From assembly GCF_022374895.2 (NCBI RefSeq), contig NZ_CP092423.2:4588001-4652000 (forward strand): 64,000 bases of DNA, written 5' to 3'. The position numbers and the translations under genes are program-made. Of this stretch, positions 39,748 through 48,748 are shown one piece after another. The stretch's first letter is position 1; every line of letters begins with the position of its first letter. The notes beneath the pieces are model-generated. The model did not search any database and was not told the origin of the DNA. It saw only the letters and a list, made by a program, of their open reading frames with translations. Source of the stretch: Mycobacterium lentiflavum. Lineage in GTDB: Bacteria > Actinomycetota > Actinomycetes > Mycobacteriales > Mycobacteriaceae.

Positions 39748-40842
39748 ATGGGTGATCCATCACTGACAACCGAACTCGGCCGCGTCCTGGTCACCGGCGG
39801 CTCCGGGTTTGTCGGCGCCAACCTGGTGACCACCTTGCTCGACCGCGGATACTCGGTACGTTCCTTCGACCGCGCGCCTTCGCCGCTCCCCCCGCACTCG
39901 CACCTGGAAGTGCTGCAGGGCGACATCACCGACAAGGACAGCTGCGCGCGGGCGGTCGACGGCATCGACACGGTTTTCCACACCGCGGCGATCATCGAGC
40001 TGATGGGCGGCGCGTCGGTGACCGACGAATACCGTCAGCGCAGCTTTGCGATCAATGTCGGCGGCACCCAGAACCTGGTGGATGCAGGGCATGCCGCGGG
40101 GGTTCAGCGGTTCGTCTACACGTCATCCAACAGCGTCGTGATGGGCGGCCAGCCCATCGTCGGCGGCGACGAAACCCTGCCCTACACCACGCGATTCAAC
40201 GACCTTTACACCGAGACCAAGGTCGTCGCCGAGCGATTCGTGTTGTCCCAGAACGGCGTTGACGGCATGCTTACGTGCGCGATCCGCCCCAGTGGCATCT
40301 GGGGCCGTGGCGACCAGACGATGTTCCGCAAGCTGTTCGAGAGCGTGATCGCCGGCCACGTCAAGGTGCTGATCGGCCGCAAGTCAGCCCGGCTGGATAA
40401 CTCTTACGTGCACAACCTGATTCACGGCTTCATCCTGGCCGCTCAGCACCTGGTGCCCGGTGGCACCGCGCCCGGTCAGGCCTACTTCATCAACGACGAC
40501 GACCCGATCAACATGTTCGAGTTCGCGCGGCCGGTGGTGGAAGCGTGCGGGCAGCCCTGGCCGCGAATTCGGGTCAACGGCCCCATCGTCCGGGCGGCAA
40601 TGACCGGCTGGCAGCGGATGCACTTCCGGTTCGGAATTCCCGCGCCGCTACTGGAGCCTTTGGCCGTCGAGCGGCTGTACCTGGACAACTTCTTCTCGAT
40701 CGCCAAGGCGTCCCGCGACCTCGGCTACCAGCCGCTGTTCACCACCGAGAAGGCGTTGGACGAGTGCCTGTCCTACTACGTGGACATGTTCGGCCAGATG
40801 AAGAGGCAGGCCGAGGCGGCCAAAGCCGGCGCCAAGCGATAG
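39748..40842 (+). CDS. 3-beta-hydroxysteroid dehydrogenase/isomerase (NAD-dependent)
   Basis: 364 residues from ATG 39748 (Rv1106c about 370). It oxidises cholesterol-type 3-beta-hydroxy-5-ene steroids to the 4-en-3-ones, the first ring step of sterol use. Rossmann motif VLVTGGSGFVGANLV, NAD-selecting Asp in SFDRAP, central Ser in YTSSNSVVMGG and the catalytic pair in the LYTETKVVAER segment (YxxxK). TATCCT at 39735-39740 ends 7 nt upstream of the ATG (leaderless) and a KstR-type box abuts it. The upstream frame to 39640 crosses the operator and is rejected. Confidence 0.9.
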   Translation: MGDPSLTTELGRVLVTGGSGFVGANLVTTLLDRGYSVRSFDRAPSPLPPHSHLEVLQGDITDKDSCARAVDGIDTVFHTAAIIELMGGASVTDEYRQRSFAINVGGTQNLVDAGHAAGVQRFVYTSSNSVVMGGQPIVGGDETLPYTTRFNDLYTETKVVAERFVLSQNGVDGMLTCAIRPSGIWGRGDQTMFRKLFESVIAGHVKVLIGRKSARLDNSYVHNLIHGFILAAQHLVPGGTAPGQAYFINDDDPINMFEFARPVVEACGQPWPRIRVNGPIVRAAMTGWQRMHFRFGIPAPLLEPLAVERLYLDNFFSIAKASRDLGYQPLFTTEKALDECLSYYVDMFGQMKRQAEAAKAGAKR

Positions 40843-40910
40843 CGCGTACTGCGCCCAAGAACACCGCCTGGGGTTAAGGTTCAGCTCAACGGCGACGCGG
40901 AGGGCGGCGG

Positions 40911-42062
40911 ATGAACACCGAATTCACGCTCACTCAAAAGCGTGCGCTGGCGGTACTCACATTGATCGCGCTGCTGTTCGGCGCGTACTTCCTGCGCGAC
41001 TATTTCGTGCTGATCGTGGTGGCCGCCGTCGGCGCGTATTTGTTCACGCCACTGTTCAATTGGTTCAACAAACGTTTCGGCACCGGCCTGTCGGCGACCT
41101 TCACGTTGTTGTCGGCGCTGGCGATGGTCATCGTGCCGGTAGGTCTGTTCATCGTGCTGGCCGTCGTCCAGGTCTCCCGGATGATCGACAGCATTACCGG
41201 GTGGGTGAAGACCACCGACCTCAGCGGGCTCGGTGACAAAGTCCTGCACGTCGTCAACGACCTGGCGGCCCGAGTTCCGTTCCTACACATCACGATTAAT
41301 CCGGAGATGCTGCGAAAGGTGATGGTTACCAGCGCGCAGAATGTCGGTCATTGGCTGCTGCAGACCTTACAGGGCGCCGCGGGAAGCGCCCTCGGAGCCA
41401 TCACGTACGGCATCATCTTTCTTTACGTGTTTCTCGCATTGCTGGTGCATCGAGAGAGCTTGCGCACGTTGATCGGTCAGCTCAACCCGCTGGGCGAGGA
41501 AGTCACGGATCTCTACCTGAAGAAGACCGGTGCGATGGTGCGCGGCACGGTGTTCGGCCAGTTCGTCATCGCGTTGTGCCAAGGCGTTGCGGGTGCGGGG
41601 TCGATCTACATCGCCGGATTCCACCACGGATTCTTCATTTTCGCGATTCTGCTGACGGCGTTGTCGATCATCCCGTTGGGCGGCGGCATCGTGACGATCC
41701 CGTTCGGCATCGGAATGATCTTCTACGGCAACATCTTCGGCGGCGCGTTCGTGATCTTGTGGCATCTGGTGGTGGTCACCAACATCGACAACTTCTTGCG
41801 CCCCGTCCTGGTGCCGCGCGACGCCCGGTTGAATCCGGCGCTGATGCTGCTGTCGGTGTTCGCCGGTATCGCCATGTTCGGGCCCTGGGGCATCGTCATC
41901 GGACCGGTGCTGATGATCCTGATCGTGACGACCCTCGACGTCTACCTGGCGGTTTACCAGGGCGTCGAGCTGGTGAACCCGGACGACGACGCACCCGCGC
42001 GCCGCAGCTGGCTACCACGCCGGAAGGCCAAAGAGCCAGCGGTTAAGTCAGCCGCTCAGTGA
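40911..42062 (+). CDS. AI-2E family transporter
   Basis: 383 residues with about eight membrane helices: AVLTLIALLFGAYFL, YFVLIVVAAVGAYLFTPLF, LLSALAMVIVPVGLFIVLA, TYGIIFLYVFLALLV, FFIFAILLTALSIIPLGGG and others. The central IPLGGGIVTIPFGIGMI motif and the DNFLRPVLV block are characteristic. Family members export small molecules or ions; the AI-2 name is historical. GGAGGG lies 8 nt before the ATG. The counterpart is Rv1101c. The 3' end overlaps the dienelactone hydrolase gene. Confidence 0.9.
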   Translation: MNTEFTLTQKRALAVLTLIALLFGAYFLRDYFVLIVVAAVGAYLFTPLFNWFNKRFGTGLSATFTLLSALAMVIVPVGLFIVLAVVQVSRMIDSITGWVKTTDLSGLGDKVLHVVNDLAARVPFLHITINPEMLRKVMVTSAQNVGHWLLQTLQGAAGSALGAITYGIIFLYVFLALLVHRESLRTLIGQLNPLGEEVTDLYLKKTGAMVRGTVFGQFVIALCQGVAGAGSIYIAGFHHGFFIFAILLTALSIIPLGGGIVTIPFGIGMIFYGNIFGGAFVILWHLVVVTNIDNFLRPVLVPRDARLNPALMLLSVFAGIAMFGPWGIVIGPVLMILIVTTLDVYLAVYQGVELVNPDDDAPARRSWLPRRKAKEPAVKSAAQ

Positions 42063-42840
42063 GGAATTCGACGACTCGCTTGCGGGCCTCGTAAGCCGGC
42101 TGGCCGGCAATCTCACGGACCTCGTCGGTGAGCACCGAGTGGGCCATCTTGGCGAAACCGTGTTCGTTGCCCGGACGCGAATCGATCTCGATCACCTCGA
42201 ACGCGTCGCCAAGTCGCTCCTTGAGCGCGGTGAAGCGGTCCCGCGGGGACATCCAGTCCTCGCTGAATCGCAGGCCGATGGCGCACAAACCGTCGTTGGC
42301 GGCACGCTCTGCGATCGTGGTCAACTCGGATTCGCTGAGCCCGGGATCGCGGCGACGAGTCGGGCCCAGCGGCAAGGGTACCGACGGCTGACTCAGCACC
42401 GGCGCCAGCACACTGTCGTCGACCGCGGCGGCCAGCGCGAAGCCGCCGGTGAAACACTGGCCGATCACCCCGACGCCCTTGCCTCCAGTGGACTCTTTGA
42501 GGTCACGGGCCAGGGCACGCAGGAACAACGACACCGGCCGCTGCTTGTTCGTCGCAAAGGCGGCGAATTCCTTTGCCACACATGCCCGTGCGACGACCGC
42601 GGCGGTGTAGCCTACCGTCTTGGCCTTGCCGGGCACCCCGAACAGCGATGGAATCGCGACCGTGAAACCGTTGTCCACCAGGTGATTACCCAAACCCAGC
42701 ACACCGGGATGGGCCCCCGGTATTTCGGGAATCACCACCACCCCGGGGCCCGCGCCCTTGCGGTAGACGTCATGGGTGTAGCCGCCACCGGTAAACGGTG
42801 CCGCCACCCATCCGGACAAATCCGCTTCGGGTGCCCTCAC
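42043..42840 (-). CDS. dienelactone hydrolase family protein
   Basis: 265 residues, alpha/beta hydrolase of the DLH type. Strand VVVIPEIPGAHPG, nucleophile elbow GVIGQCFTGGFAL with Cys as in dienelactone hydrolase, and the catalytic His in GNEHGFAKMAHS. It hydrolyses ester or lactone bonds; the substrate is unknown. GTG 42840 has AGGAG 8 nt upstream. It is 11 bp downstream of the DUF4245 gene on the same strand, so they may be co-transcribed. Confidence 0.85.
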   Translation of the reverse strand: MRAPEADLSGWVAAPFTGGGYTHDVYRKGAGPGVVVIPEIPGAHPGVLGLGNHLVDNGFTVAIPSLFGVPGKAKTVGYTAAVVARACVAKEFAAFATNKQRPVSLFLRALARDLKESTGGKGVGVIGQCFTGGFALAAAVDDSVLAPVLSQPSVPLPLGPTRRRDPGLSESELTTIAERAANDGLCAIGLRFSEDWMSPRDRFTALKERLGDAFEVIEIDSRPGNEHGFAKMAHSVLTDEVREIAGQPAYEARKRVVEFLTERLT

Positions 42841-42851
42841 GCGTGTCGCTC

Positions 42852-43523
42852 CTATCGGCTGGTCGGCAGGGGCGACTGCGACTGCGTCGCCGCCGCCAGC
42901 GTACGGAACTGATCGGCATTTGCGGCACCCGTGATCGCGATCTGGGTGGTTCCGCCCGGGCTGGTCAACCTGGTGGTCCAGACCGGCTCGGCGTCGGCGC
43001 CGCGGTCGCCGGATCCGCGATAGACGATCCAGTTCGTTCCCCCGACGTCGACCGTTCCGGTCGGATACGCCGACGGATGGATCGAGCCGATCAGCTTGTC
43101 CTCATCGGCGTTGCTCTGCGTCAGGCTCAGATACATTCCCGTCGGGCCGATGTATCCCACCGTCGAAGTGGCCGCGGCTAAGCGCTGACCATTGGCCATG
43201 CGCCCGTTCTCGATGCCGCTGCGGCCGCCGGAGTTGGGCTGCCAGCCCTCGGGCAGCTGCGGCATTCGGATCGGAAAGCCCAGCGTCTGAGCATCCGCGC
43301 GCAGGGCCGTCGCCGCGTCGTACGCCGGAATTGCGCCCTTGTTCGGGCCGGTCGGCTGGAACGAACACATCCCGACCATGCCGGCCAGCAGGATGCATCC
43401 GATCACCAGCGGTGCCAGCGACCAGAACATGTCGCGGCCGTCCTGAAGCAACCGGGGTTTGGCGGGCCTGGCCGCCGGTACCGGCTCACCGGCCTGGTCG
43501 GCGCTGGGCTGTTCTTCGGTCAC
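42852..43523 (-). CDS. DUF4245 membrane-anchored protein
   Basis: 223 residues from GTG 43523, about the size of Rv1100 (232). A disordered N-terminus (EEQPSADQAGEP) precedes one membrane helix (about 38-52, APLVIGCILLAGMVGMC), and the extracytoplasmic domain carries LPEGWQPNSGGRSG and TNWIVYRGSGDR blocks. Function unknown. A GATACT box ends 7 nt before the GTG. It is divergent from glpX with 80 bp between the starts. The frame upstream to 43673 runs antisense into glpX and is discarded. Confidence 0.8.
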   Translation of the reverse strand: MTEEQPSADQAGEPVPAARPAKPRLLQDGRDMFWSLAPLVIGCILLAGMVGMCSFQPTGPNKGAIPAYDAATALRADAQTLGFPIRMPQLPEGWQPNSGGRSGIENGRMANGQRLAAATSTVGYIGPTGMYLSLTQSNADEDKLIGSIHPSAYPTGTVDVGGTNWIVYRGSGDRGADAEPVWTTRLTSPGGTTQIAITGAANADQFRTLAAATQSQSPLPTSR

Positions 43524-43603
43524 CCCACGAGTATCCCAGCCCGCCGCGGGCAGCCACAGCCCAGATCTAGCGGACCGATCAGCTTCTGGGACAATCAGCA
43601 ACC

Positions 43604-44689
43604 ATGACAGCATCGGGCGGATCCGATTCGTCTTCGACCGCGACTTCGGGCTCCGACCCGCAGGTACGGACACGCCGCGAGGCCCCAGACCGCAACCTGG
43701 CGCTGGAACTGGTCCGGGTCACCGAGGCCGGCGCGATGGCCGCCGGCCGCTGGGTCGGCCGTGGTGACAAGGAGGGCGGCGACGGTGCGGCCGTCGACGC
43801 GATCCGTGAACTGGTCAACTCGGTGTCCATGCGCGGGGTCGTCGTCATCGGAGAGGGCGAAAAAGACGAGGCGCCGATGCTCTACAACGGCGAGGAGGTC
43901 GGCAACGGCGACGGCCCGGACTGCGACTTCGCCGTGGACCCGGTGGACGGCACCACGCTGATGAGCAAGGGCATGCCCAACGCGATCTCAGTGCTGGCGG
44001 TGGCCGATCGCGGCGCGATGTTCGACCCGTCGGCGGTGTTCTACATGAACAAGATCGCCGTCGGGCCCGAAGCCGCCCACGTGCTGGACATCACCGCGCC
44101 GATCACCGACAACATCCGCGCGGTCGCCAAGGTCAAGGACCTCTCGGTGCGAGACATGACGGTGTGCATTCTGGATCGGCCGCGGCACAGCCGGCTCATC
44201 GAAGACGTCCGTTCCACCGGTGCCCGAATCCGGCTGATCACCGACGGCGATGTCGCCGGTGCGATCTCGGCCTGTCGGCCCCAGTCGGGCACCGACATGC
44301 TCGCCGGCATCGGTGGCACCCCGGAAGGGATCATCGCCGCCGCGGCGATCCGCTGCATGGGCGGGGCCATCCAGGCGCAACTGGCACCCCGCGACGACGC
44401 CGAACGCCGCAAGGCGCTCGACGCCGGCTACGACTTGGACCAGATCCTGACCACCGAGGATCTGGTGTCCGGCGAGAACGTCTTCTTCTGCGCCACCGGG
44501 GTCACCGACGGCGATCTGCTCAAGGGCGTCAGGTACTACCCCGGCGGCTGCACCACCCAATCGATCGTGATGCGGTCCAAATCGGGAACCGTCCGCATGA
44601 TCGAGGCCTACCACCGGCTTTCGAAGCTCAACGAATACTCCGCGATCGACTTCACCGGCGACAGCACCGCTGCCTACCCCCTGCCGTAA
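43604..44689 (+). CDS. glpX: class II fructose-1,6-bisphosphatase
   Basis: 361 residues (Rv1099c 362). It hydrolyses fructose 1,6-bisphosphate, the key step of gluconeogenesis needed when mycobacteria grow on lipids. Metal and substrate motifs: VVIGEGEKDEAPML, DCDFAVDPVDGTTLMSKGMPNAISVLA, LDRPRHSRLI and GIGGTPEGIIAAAAIRCMGG. A GACAAT box lies 8 nt before the ATG. fumC follows 35 bp downstream on the same strand. Confidence 0.96.
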   Translation: MTASGGSDSSSTATSGSDPQVRTRREAPDRNLALELVRVTEAGAMAAGRWVGRGDKEGGDGAAVDAIRELVNSVSMRGVVVIGEGEKDEAPMLYNGEEVGNGDGPDCDFAVDPVDGTTLMSKGMPNAISVLAVADRGAMFDPSAVFYMNKIAVGPEAAHVLDITAPITDNIRAVAKVKDLSVRDMTVCILDRPRHSRLIEDVRSTGARIRLITDGDVAGAISACRPQSGTDMLAGIGGTPEGIIAAAAIRCMGGAIQAQLAPRDDAERRKALDAGYDLDQILTTEDLVSGENVFFCATGVTDGDLLKGVRYYPGGCTTQSIVMRSKSGTVRMIEAYHRLSKLNEYSAIDFTGDSTAAYPLP

Positions 44690-44724
44690 CCGCGATAGCA
44701 CCCCCAACGAAGAGGAACTCATTC

Positions 44725-46128
44725 ATGGCCGAAAGCGCCGAATATCGCATCGAGCACGACACCATGGGCGAGGTGCGTGTACCCGCAAAAGCGTTGTGGC
44801 GAGCGCAAACCCAGCGCGCTGTGGAGAACTTTCCGATTTCCGGCCGGGGCCTCGAGCGCGCTCAGATCCGCGCGTTGGGCCTGCTGAAGGGCGCCTGCGC
44901 GCAGGTCAACTCCGACCTCGGGCTGCTGGCGCCGGAGAAGGCCGACGCGATCATCGCCGCGGCGGCCGAGATCGCCGACGGCAAACACGACGACCAGTTC
45001 CCGATCGACGTCTTCCAGACCGGCTCGGGCACCAGCTCCAACATGAACACCAACGAGGTGATCGCCAGCATCGCCGCCGCCAACGGCGTCACGGTGCATC
45101 CCAACGACGACGTCAACATGTCGCAGTCGTCCAACGACACCTTCCCGACCGCCACCCACATCGCGGCGACCGAAGCCGCAGTGCGCCATCTGATCCCAGC
45201 GCTCGAGATACTGCACGACGCGCTGGCGACCAAGGCCACCCAGTGGCAGACCGTGGTCAAGTCGGGCCGCACCCACCTGATGGACGCCGTCCCGGTCACC
45301 CTCGGCCAGGAATTCAGCGGCTATGCCCGACAGATCGAGGCGGGGATCGAGCGGGTGCGCGCCACGCTGCCGCGCCTCGGCGAGCTGGCCATCGGCGGAA
45401 CCGCGGTGGGCACCGGCCTCAACGCGCCCGACGGCTTCGGCGCCAAGGTGGTCGAGGCGCTGGTCGCTTCCACGGGGCTGGCCGAATTACGCACGGCGGC
45501 AAACTCTTTCGAGGCTCAAGCGGCGCGTGACGGCCTGGTGGAGGCATCCGGTGCGCTGCGAACTATCGCCGTGTCACTGACCAAGATCGCCAACGACATC
45601 CGCTGGATGGGGTCGGGGCCGCTGACCGGTTTGGGCGAGATACAGCTGCCGGACCTGCAGCCGGGTAGCTCGATCATGCCGGGCAAGGTCAATCCGGTTC
45701 TGCCAGAGGCGGTTACGCAGGTGGCCGCCCAGGTGATCGGCAACGACGCCGCCGTCGCGGTCGGCGGCCTGTCCGGCGCGTTCGAACTCAACGTCTACAT
45801 CCCGATGATGGCTCGCAACATCTTGGAGTCGTTCAAGCTGTTGAGCAACGTGTCAAAGTTGTTCGCCGAGCGCTGCATCGTCGGACTGAAGGCCAATGAA
45901 GACCACCTGCGCGAGTTGGCCGAGTCGTCGCCGTCGATCGTGACACCCTTGAACTCGGCCATCGGCTACGAGGAAGCCGCCGCCGTGGCCAAGCAAGCGC
46001 TCAAGGAGCGCAAGACGATCCGTCAGACCGTGATCGACCGCGGCCTGATTGGCGAGAAGTTGTCGATCGAGGAACTGGACCGCCGGCTAGACGTGCTGGC
46101 GATGGCCAAGGTCAAACCGGCGAAATAA
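44725..46128 (+). CDS. fumC: class II fumarate hydratase
   Basis: 467 residues from ATG 44725, with AGAGGA nearby upstream. It interconverts fumarate and malate. The signature GSSIMPGKVNPV with catalytic Ser is present, plus TGSGTSSNMNTNEV, SQSSNDTFPTA and SGRTHLMDAVPVTLGQEFSGYA. The frame extends upstream through glpX in another phase and is not used. Co-directional with glpX, linking gluconeogenesis and the TCA cycle. The counterpart is Rv1098c. Confidence 0.97.
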   Translation: MAESAEYRIEHDTMGEVRVPAKALWRAQTQRAVENFPISGRGLERAQIRALGLLKGACAQVNSDLGLLAPEKADAIIAAAAEIADGKHDDQFPIDVFQTGSGTSSNMNTNEVIASIAAANGVTVHPNDDVNMSQSSNDTFPTATHIAATEAAVRHLIPALEILHDALATKATQWQTVVKSGRTHLMDAVPVTLGQEFSGYARQIEAGIERVRATLPRLGELAIGGTAVGTGLNAPDGFGAKVVEALVASTGLAELRTAANSFEAQAARDGLVEASGALRTIAVSLTKIANDIRWMGSGPLTGLGEIQLPDLQPGSSIMPGKVNPVLPEAVTQVAAQVIGNDAAVAVGGLSGAFELNVYIPMMARNILESFKLLSNVSKLFAERCIVGLKANEDHLRELAESSPSIVTPLNSAIGYEEAAAVAKQALKERKTIRQTVIDRGLIGEKLSIEELDRRLDVLAMAKVKPAK

Positions 46129-46146
46129 AGTGGGGGTGGTTCTGCT

Positions 46147-47166
46147 ATGACGGTTCCTCCAGGCGGTCCTTACGGCCAGGATCCGTACGGCGCGAATCCG
46201 TATGGGCAGGGCCCTTATTGGGGTGGCCCTCCGCAAGGAGCCCCGCCTCCGGGCGGAGGGCCCCCGTACCCGCCCGGCGGCCCCTACTCGGGGCCGCAGA
46301 GCGGTGCGTACCCCTACCCGCCGACGGGTCCGTTCACCAATCCCCAAGGCGGGATGGATCCTTCGTATCCGGGTCAGCCCTACGGTCAGACCGGGGCACC
46401 ACAGTATCCCCCCGGCTGGCCGCCTGGCTCCTACCCGCCGGGACCGCCGCCGAACGGGCCTCGGTCGAACATGCCATGGCTGATTGTCGCCGGCATCGCG
46501 GTGCTGGGCGTCATCGCGCTGGTGGTGATCCTGGTCGTCAGTCTGAACAACGAGCCCAAGGCGCCCAAAGCCAATCCGTCGACGACGGCCGCGCCGACGT
46601 CGCAGCAGCCGGGTGGTTCCGGTCAGACGGCAAGCGATTGCACGCCGAATGTGTCCGGTGGCGACAAGCCCGCGGGCGGCGCACCGATCAAGGCAGGCAA
46701 GTTGTCGTTTCCGGCCAGCGCGGCACCCGGATGGGTGCCGTTCTCGGATGACCAGACTCCGAATCTCATTGGCGCAGTGGGGCTAGCCCAGGAGGTGCCG
46801 GGCGCCAGCCAATGGGTGATGCAGGCCGAGGTCGCGATCACCAACTTCGTTCCCAGCATGGACGTCAGCACGCAGGCCGCGAAGTTGATGAATTGCGTCG
46901 CCGAAGGCCCCGGGTATTCTAACGCCTCACCGACGCTGGGTCCGATCAAGAAGTCGTCGATCACGGTCGAGGGAATCAAGGCGGCCCGGGTGGACGCCGA
47001 TGTGACGATCGCCGACCCCGCCCGCAAGGTGAAGGGCGACTCCGTGGTCATCATCGCCGTCGATACGAAGCCGGTCACCATTTTCCTGGGCGCAACGCCC
47101 ATCGGCGATTCAGCCTCGGCGGGACTGCTCAGCCAGGTGATCGGATCGCTGAAGGTCTCGAAGTAA
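46147..47166 (+). CDS. Gly/Pro-rich membrane-anchored protein
   Basis: 339 residues, position of Rv1097c. Residues 1-110 are a Gly/Pro/Tyr-rich cytoplasmic arm (GGPYGQDPYG, GPYWGGPPQGAPPPGG). One membrane helix follows (about 113-135, WLIVAGIAVLGVIALVVILVV), then a Thr/Ser linker and an extracytoplasmic domain of about 180 residues with a SASAG..SQVIGSLKV-like end. The layout matches MmpS/lipoprotein-like mycobacterial surface proteins. Function unknown. 18 bp after fumC. Confidence 0.75.
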   Translation: MTVPPGGPYGQDPYGANPYGQGPYWGGPPQGAPPPGGGPPYPPGGPYSGPQSGAYPYPPTGPFTNPQGGMDPSYPGQPYGQTGAPQYPPGWPPGSYPPGPPPNGPRSNMPWLIVAGIAVLGVIALVVILVVSLNNEPKAPKANPSTTAAPTSQQPGGSGQTASDCTPNVSGGDKPAGGAPIKAGKLSFPASAAPGWVPFSDDQTPNLIGAVGLAQEVPGASQWVMQAEVAITNFVPSMDVSTQAAKLMNCVAEGPGYSNASPTLGPIKKSSITVEGIKAARVDADVTIADPARKVKGDSVVIIAVDTKPVTIFLGATPIGDSASAGLLSQVIGSLKVSK

Positions 47167-47173
47167 GGCGGTT

Positions 47174-48724
47174 TCAGGCCGGGCCCGCGGGCGCCGACAC
47201 ATGGGTGGCTTCGGAGCGGCCGCGCAGCACGGTGGAATAGCACTGCGCCCAGTGACCCCGTTCGGTCTCGTCGGCCCGGTCGATGGCCGCCGCCGAGCAG
47301 AGGATGCGCCGATCCGAAGTCTTGGCCAGATCCGCCAGACGCGCGGCCTCGTTGACCGCATCTCCGATCACCGTATATTCATACCGGTTTTCGGCGCCGA
47401 TATTGCCGGCGAAGACCCGGCCCGCCGACACCCCGATACCGAAATCGACGGGGAGGCGGCGCAGTTGGGTACCCAGCGTGCGCGCCGTAGCCAATGCCGC
47501 CGACGACGGCTCGCCGGTGCGCAGCGGTGCCCCGAAGATCGCCAACGCGGCATCGCCCGCGAATTTGTTGATCAGGCCGCTGTGTTCGTCGACGGCGCCG
47601 ACCACGATGCGGAAAAAGTCGTTGAGCACGTCGGCAACCTCTTGGGGCGGACGGCTTTCCGCGAGCTGCGTCGAACCCACCAGATCGATGAACAGCACCG
47701 CCGCCTCGACCACATCGCCCGACAGCGAGGCCCCCTCTTCGATGGCGCGCTGGGCGACGTCGGCCCCGACGTGCCGCCCGAACAGGTCGCGTAGCCGGTC
47801 ACGCTCGGCGAGGCCGGCCACCATTCGGTTGAATCCCGTTTGTAGGCGCCCGATTTGGGATCGCTCGTACGCGCCGACGGTGGTGTCGATGTTGCCGCGC
47901 TCGACCTGAGCCATCGCGTCGACGACTTCGCCGATCGGGTCCGAAATCGATCGCGACGTCAGAATCATCGTGGGCAGCCCGAGCAGCAGCGCGGCCAGCG
48001 ACACCACCAGGATCGGCACGTCCAGCGACGCGGACTTCTGGATCAGCCAACCGTACGTGCGCAGCACCACCAGGGTTGCGATGACACCGATCGGGAGGGC
48101 GCTGACCAGAAACCACAGCATGACCAGTCGCGCGAACACCCCGGGCACCGCCAGCCGGGGCTCGAGCCCCCGGGTCGCCGCGCCCATGATGGGGCGCAGG
48201 GTGCGTTGCGCGAGCAGCATTCCCGTGCCCGCGGCGGCCGGTCCACCCAGCACCACCCCGAGCACCATCGGCAGCAGCAGCGCGGCACCGCCGTCGAGAT
48301 TGAGCAACACGAATATGGTGCCGGCCAGGCCCCAGGCTGCCAGCAGGATCGCCGTCTGGCGCCCAGCCAGCCTCATCGCGACTTCCCGTTGCGCCGTAGT
48401 GGGTTCTTGGCCGGCGGCATACCAGCGCAGCGTGGGAATGAGGCTGAAGACACCGGCAATCGCGACGCCGATGATCCCCGCCACCACCAGCAGCACCACG
48501 ATGACCGTGTCTTTCTCCGCAAAGACGACGCTGGTGGTGGCGGACGTGTGCCCGCGCAGCGGAATCAGGATGGCGGCGACATCGATGACGGCGATGACGT
48601 AGGACAGGGCGAGATCGATCGCATACTCAACCAACAGCCTGCGAGCCGATTTGCGCTGCGCCGGCTCGGATGTCGCCGCCTGCTCGCGCGATCGCCGACT
48701 TCGCAGCCAGTCCGCTTTGCTCAC
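47174..48724 (-). CDS. membrane adenylate cyclase with HAMP domain
   Basis: 516 residues. About six membrane helices occur between 35 and 250, a HAMP linker about 252-304 (SRSISDPIGEVVDAMAQVERGNIDTTVG), the RDLFGRHVGADVA element, then a class III catalytic domain. Catalytic residues look complete: D347 in LFIDLVGST, Lys/Asp in NKFAGDAALAIF, and YTVIGDAVNEAARL with the Asp/Asn/Arg set. It makes cAMP from ATP, probably in response to a membrane or lipid signal. It resembles the Rv1318c-Rv1320c group. GTG 48724 has a TACCTT box ending 6 nt upstream. Confidence 0.92.
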   Translation of the reverse strand: MSKADWLRSRRSREQAATSEPAQRKSARRLLVEYAIDLALSYVIAVIDVAAILIPLRGHTSATTSVVFAEKDTVIVVLLVVAGIIGVAIAGVFSLIPTLRWYAAGQEPTTAQREVAMRLAGRQTAILLAAWGLAGTIFVLLNLDGGAALLLPMVLGVVLGGPAAAGTGMLLAQRTLRPIMGAATRGLEPRLAVPGVFARLVMLWFLVSALPIGVIATLVVLRTYGWLIQKSASLDVPILVVSLAALLLGLPTMILTSRSISDPIGEVVDAMAQVERGNIDTTVGAYERSQIGRLQTGFNRMVAGLAERDRLRDLFGRHVGADVAQRAIEEGASLSGDVVEAAVLFIDLVGSTQLAESRPPQEVADVLNDFFRIVVGAVDEHSGLINKFAGDAALAIFGAPLRTGEPSSAALATARTLGTQLRRLPVDFGIGVSAGRVFAGNIGAENRYEYTVIGDAVNEAARLADLAKTSDRRILCSAAAIDRADETERGHWAQCYSTVLRGRSEATHVSAPAGPA

Positions 48725-48748
48725 CCTCTAAAGGTAGCCGCGCGGCGC

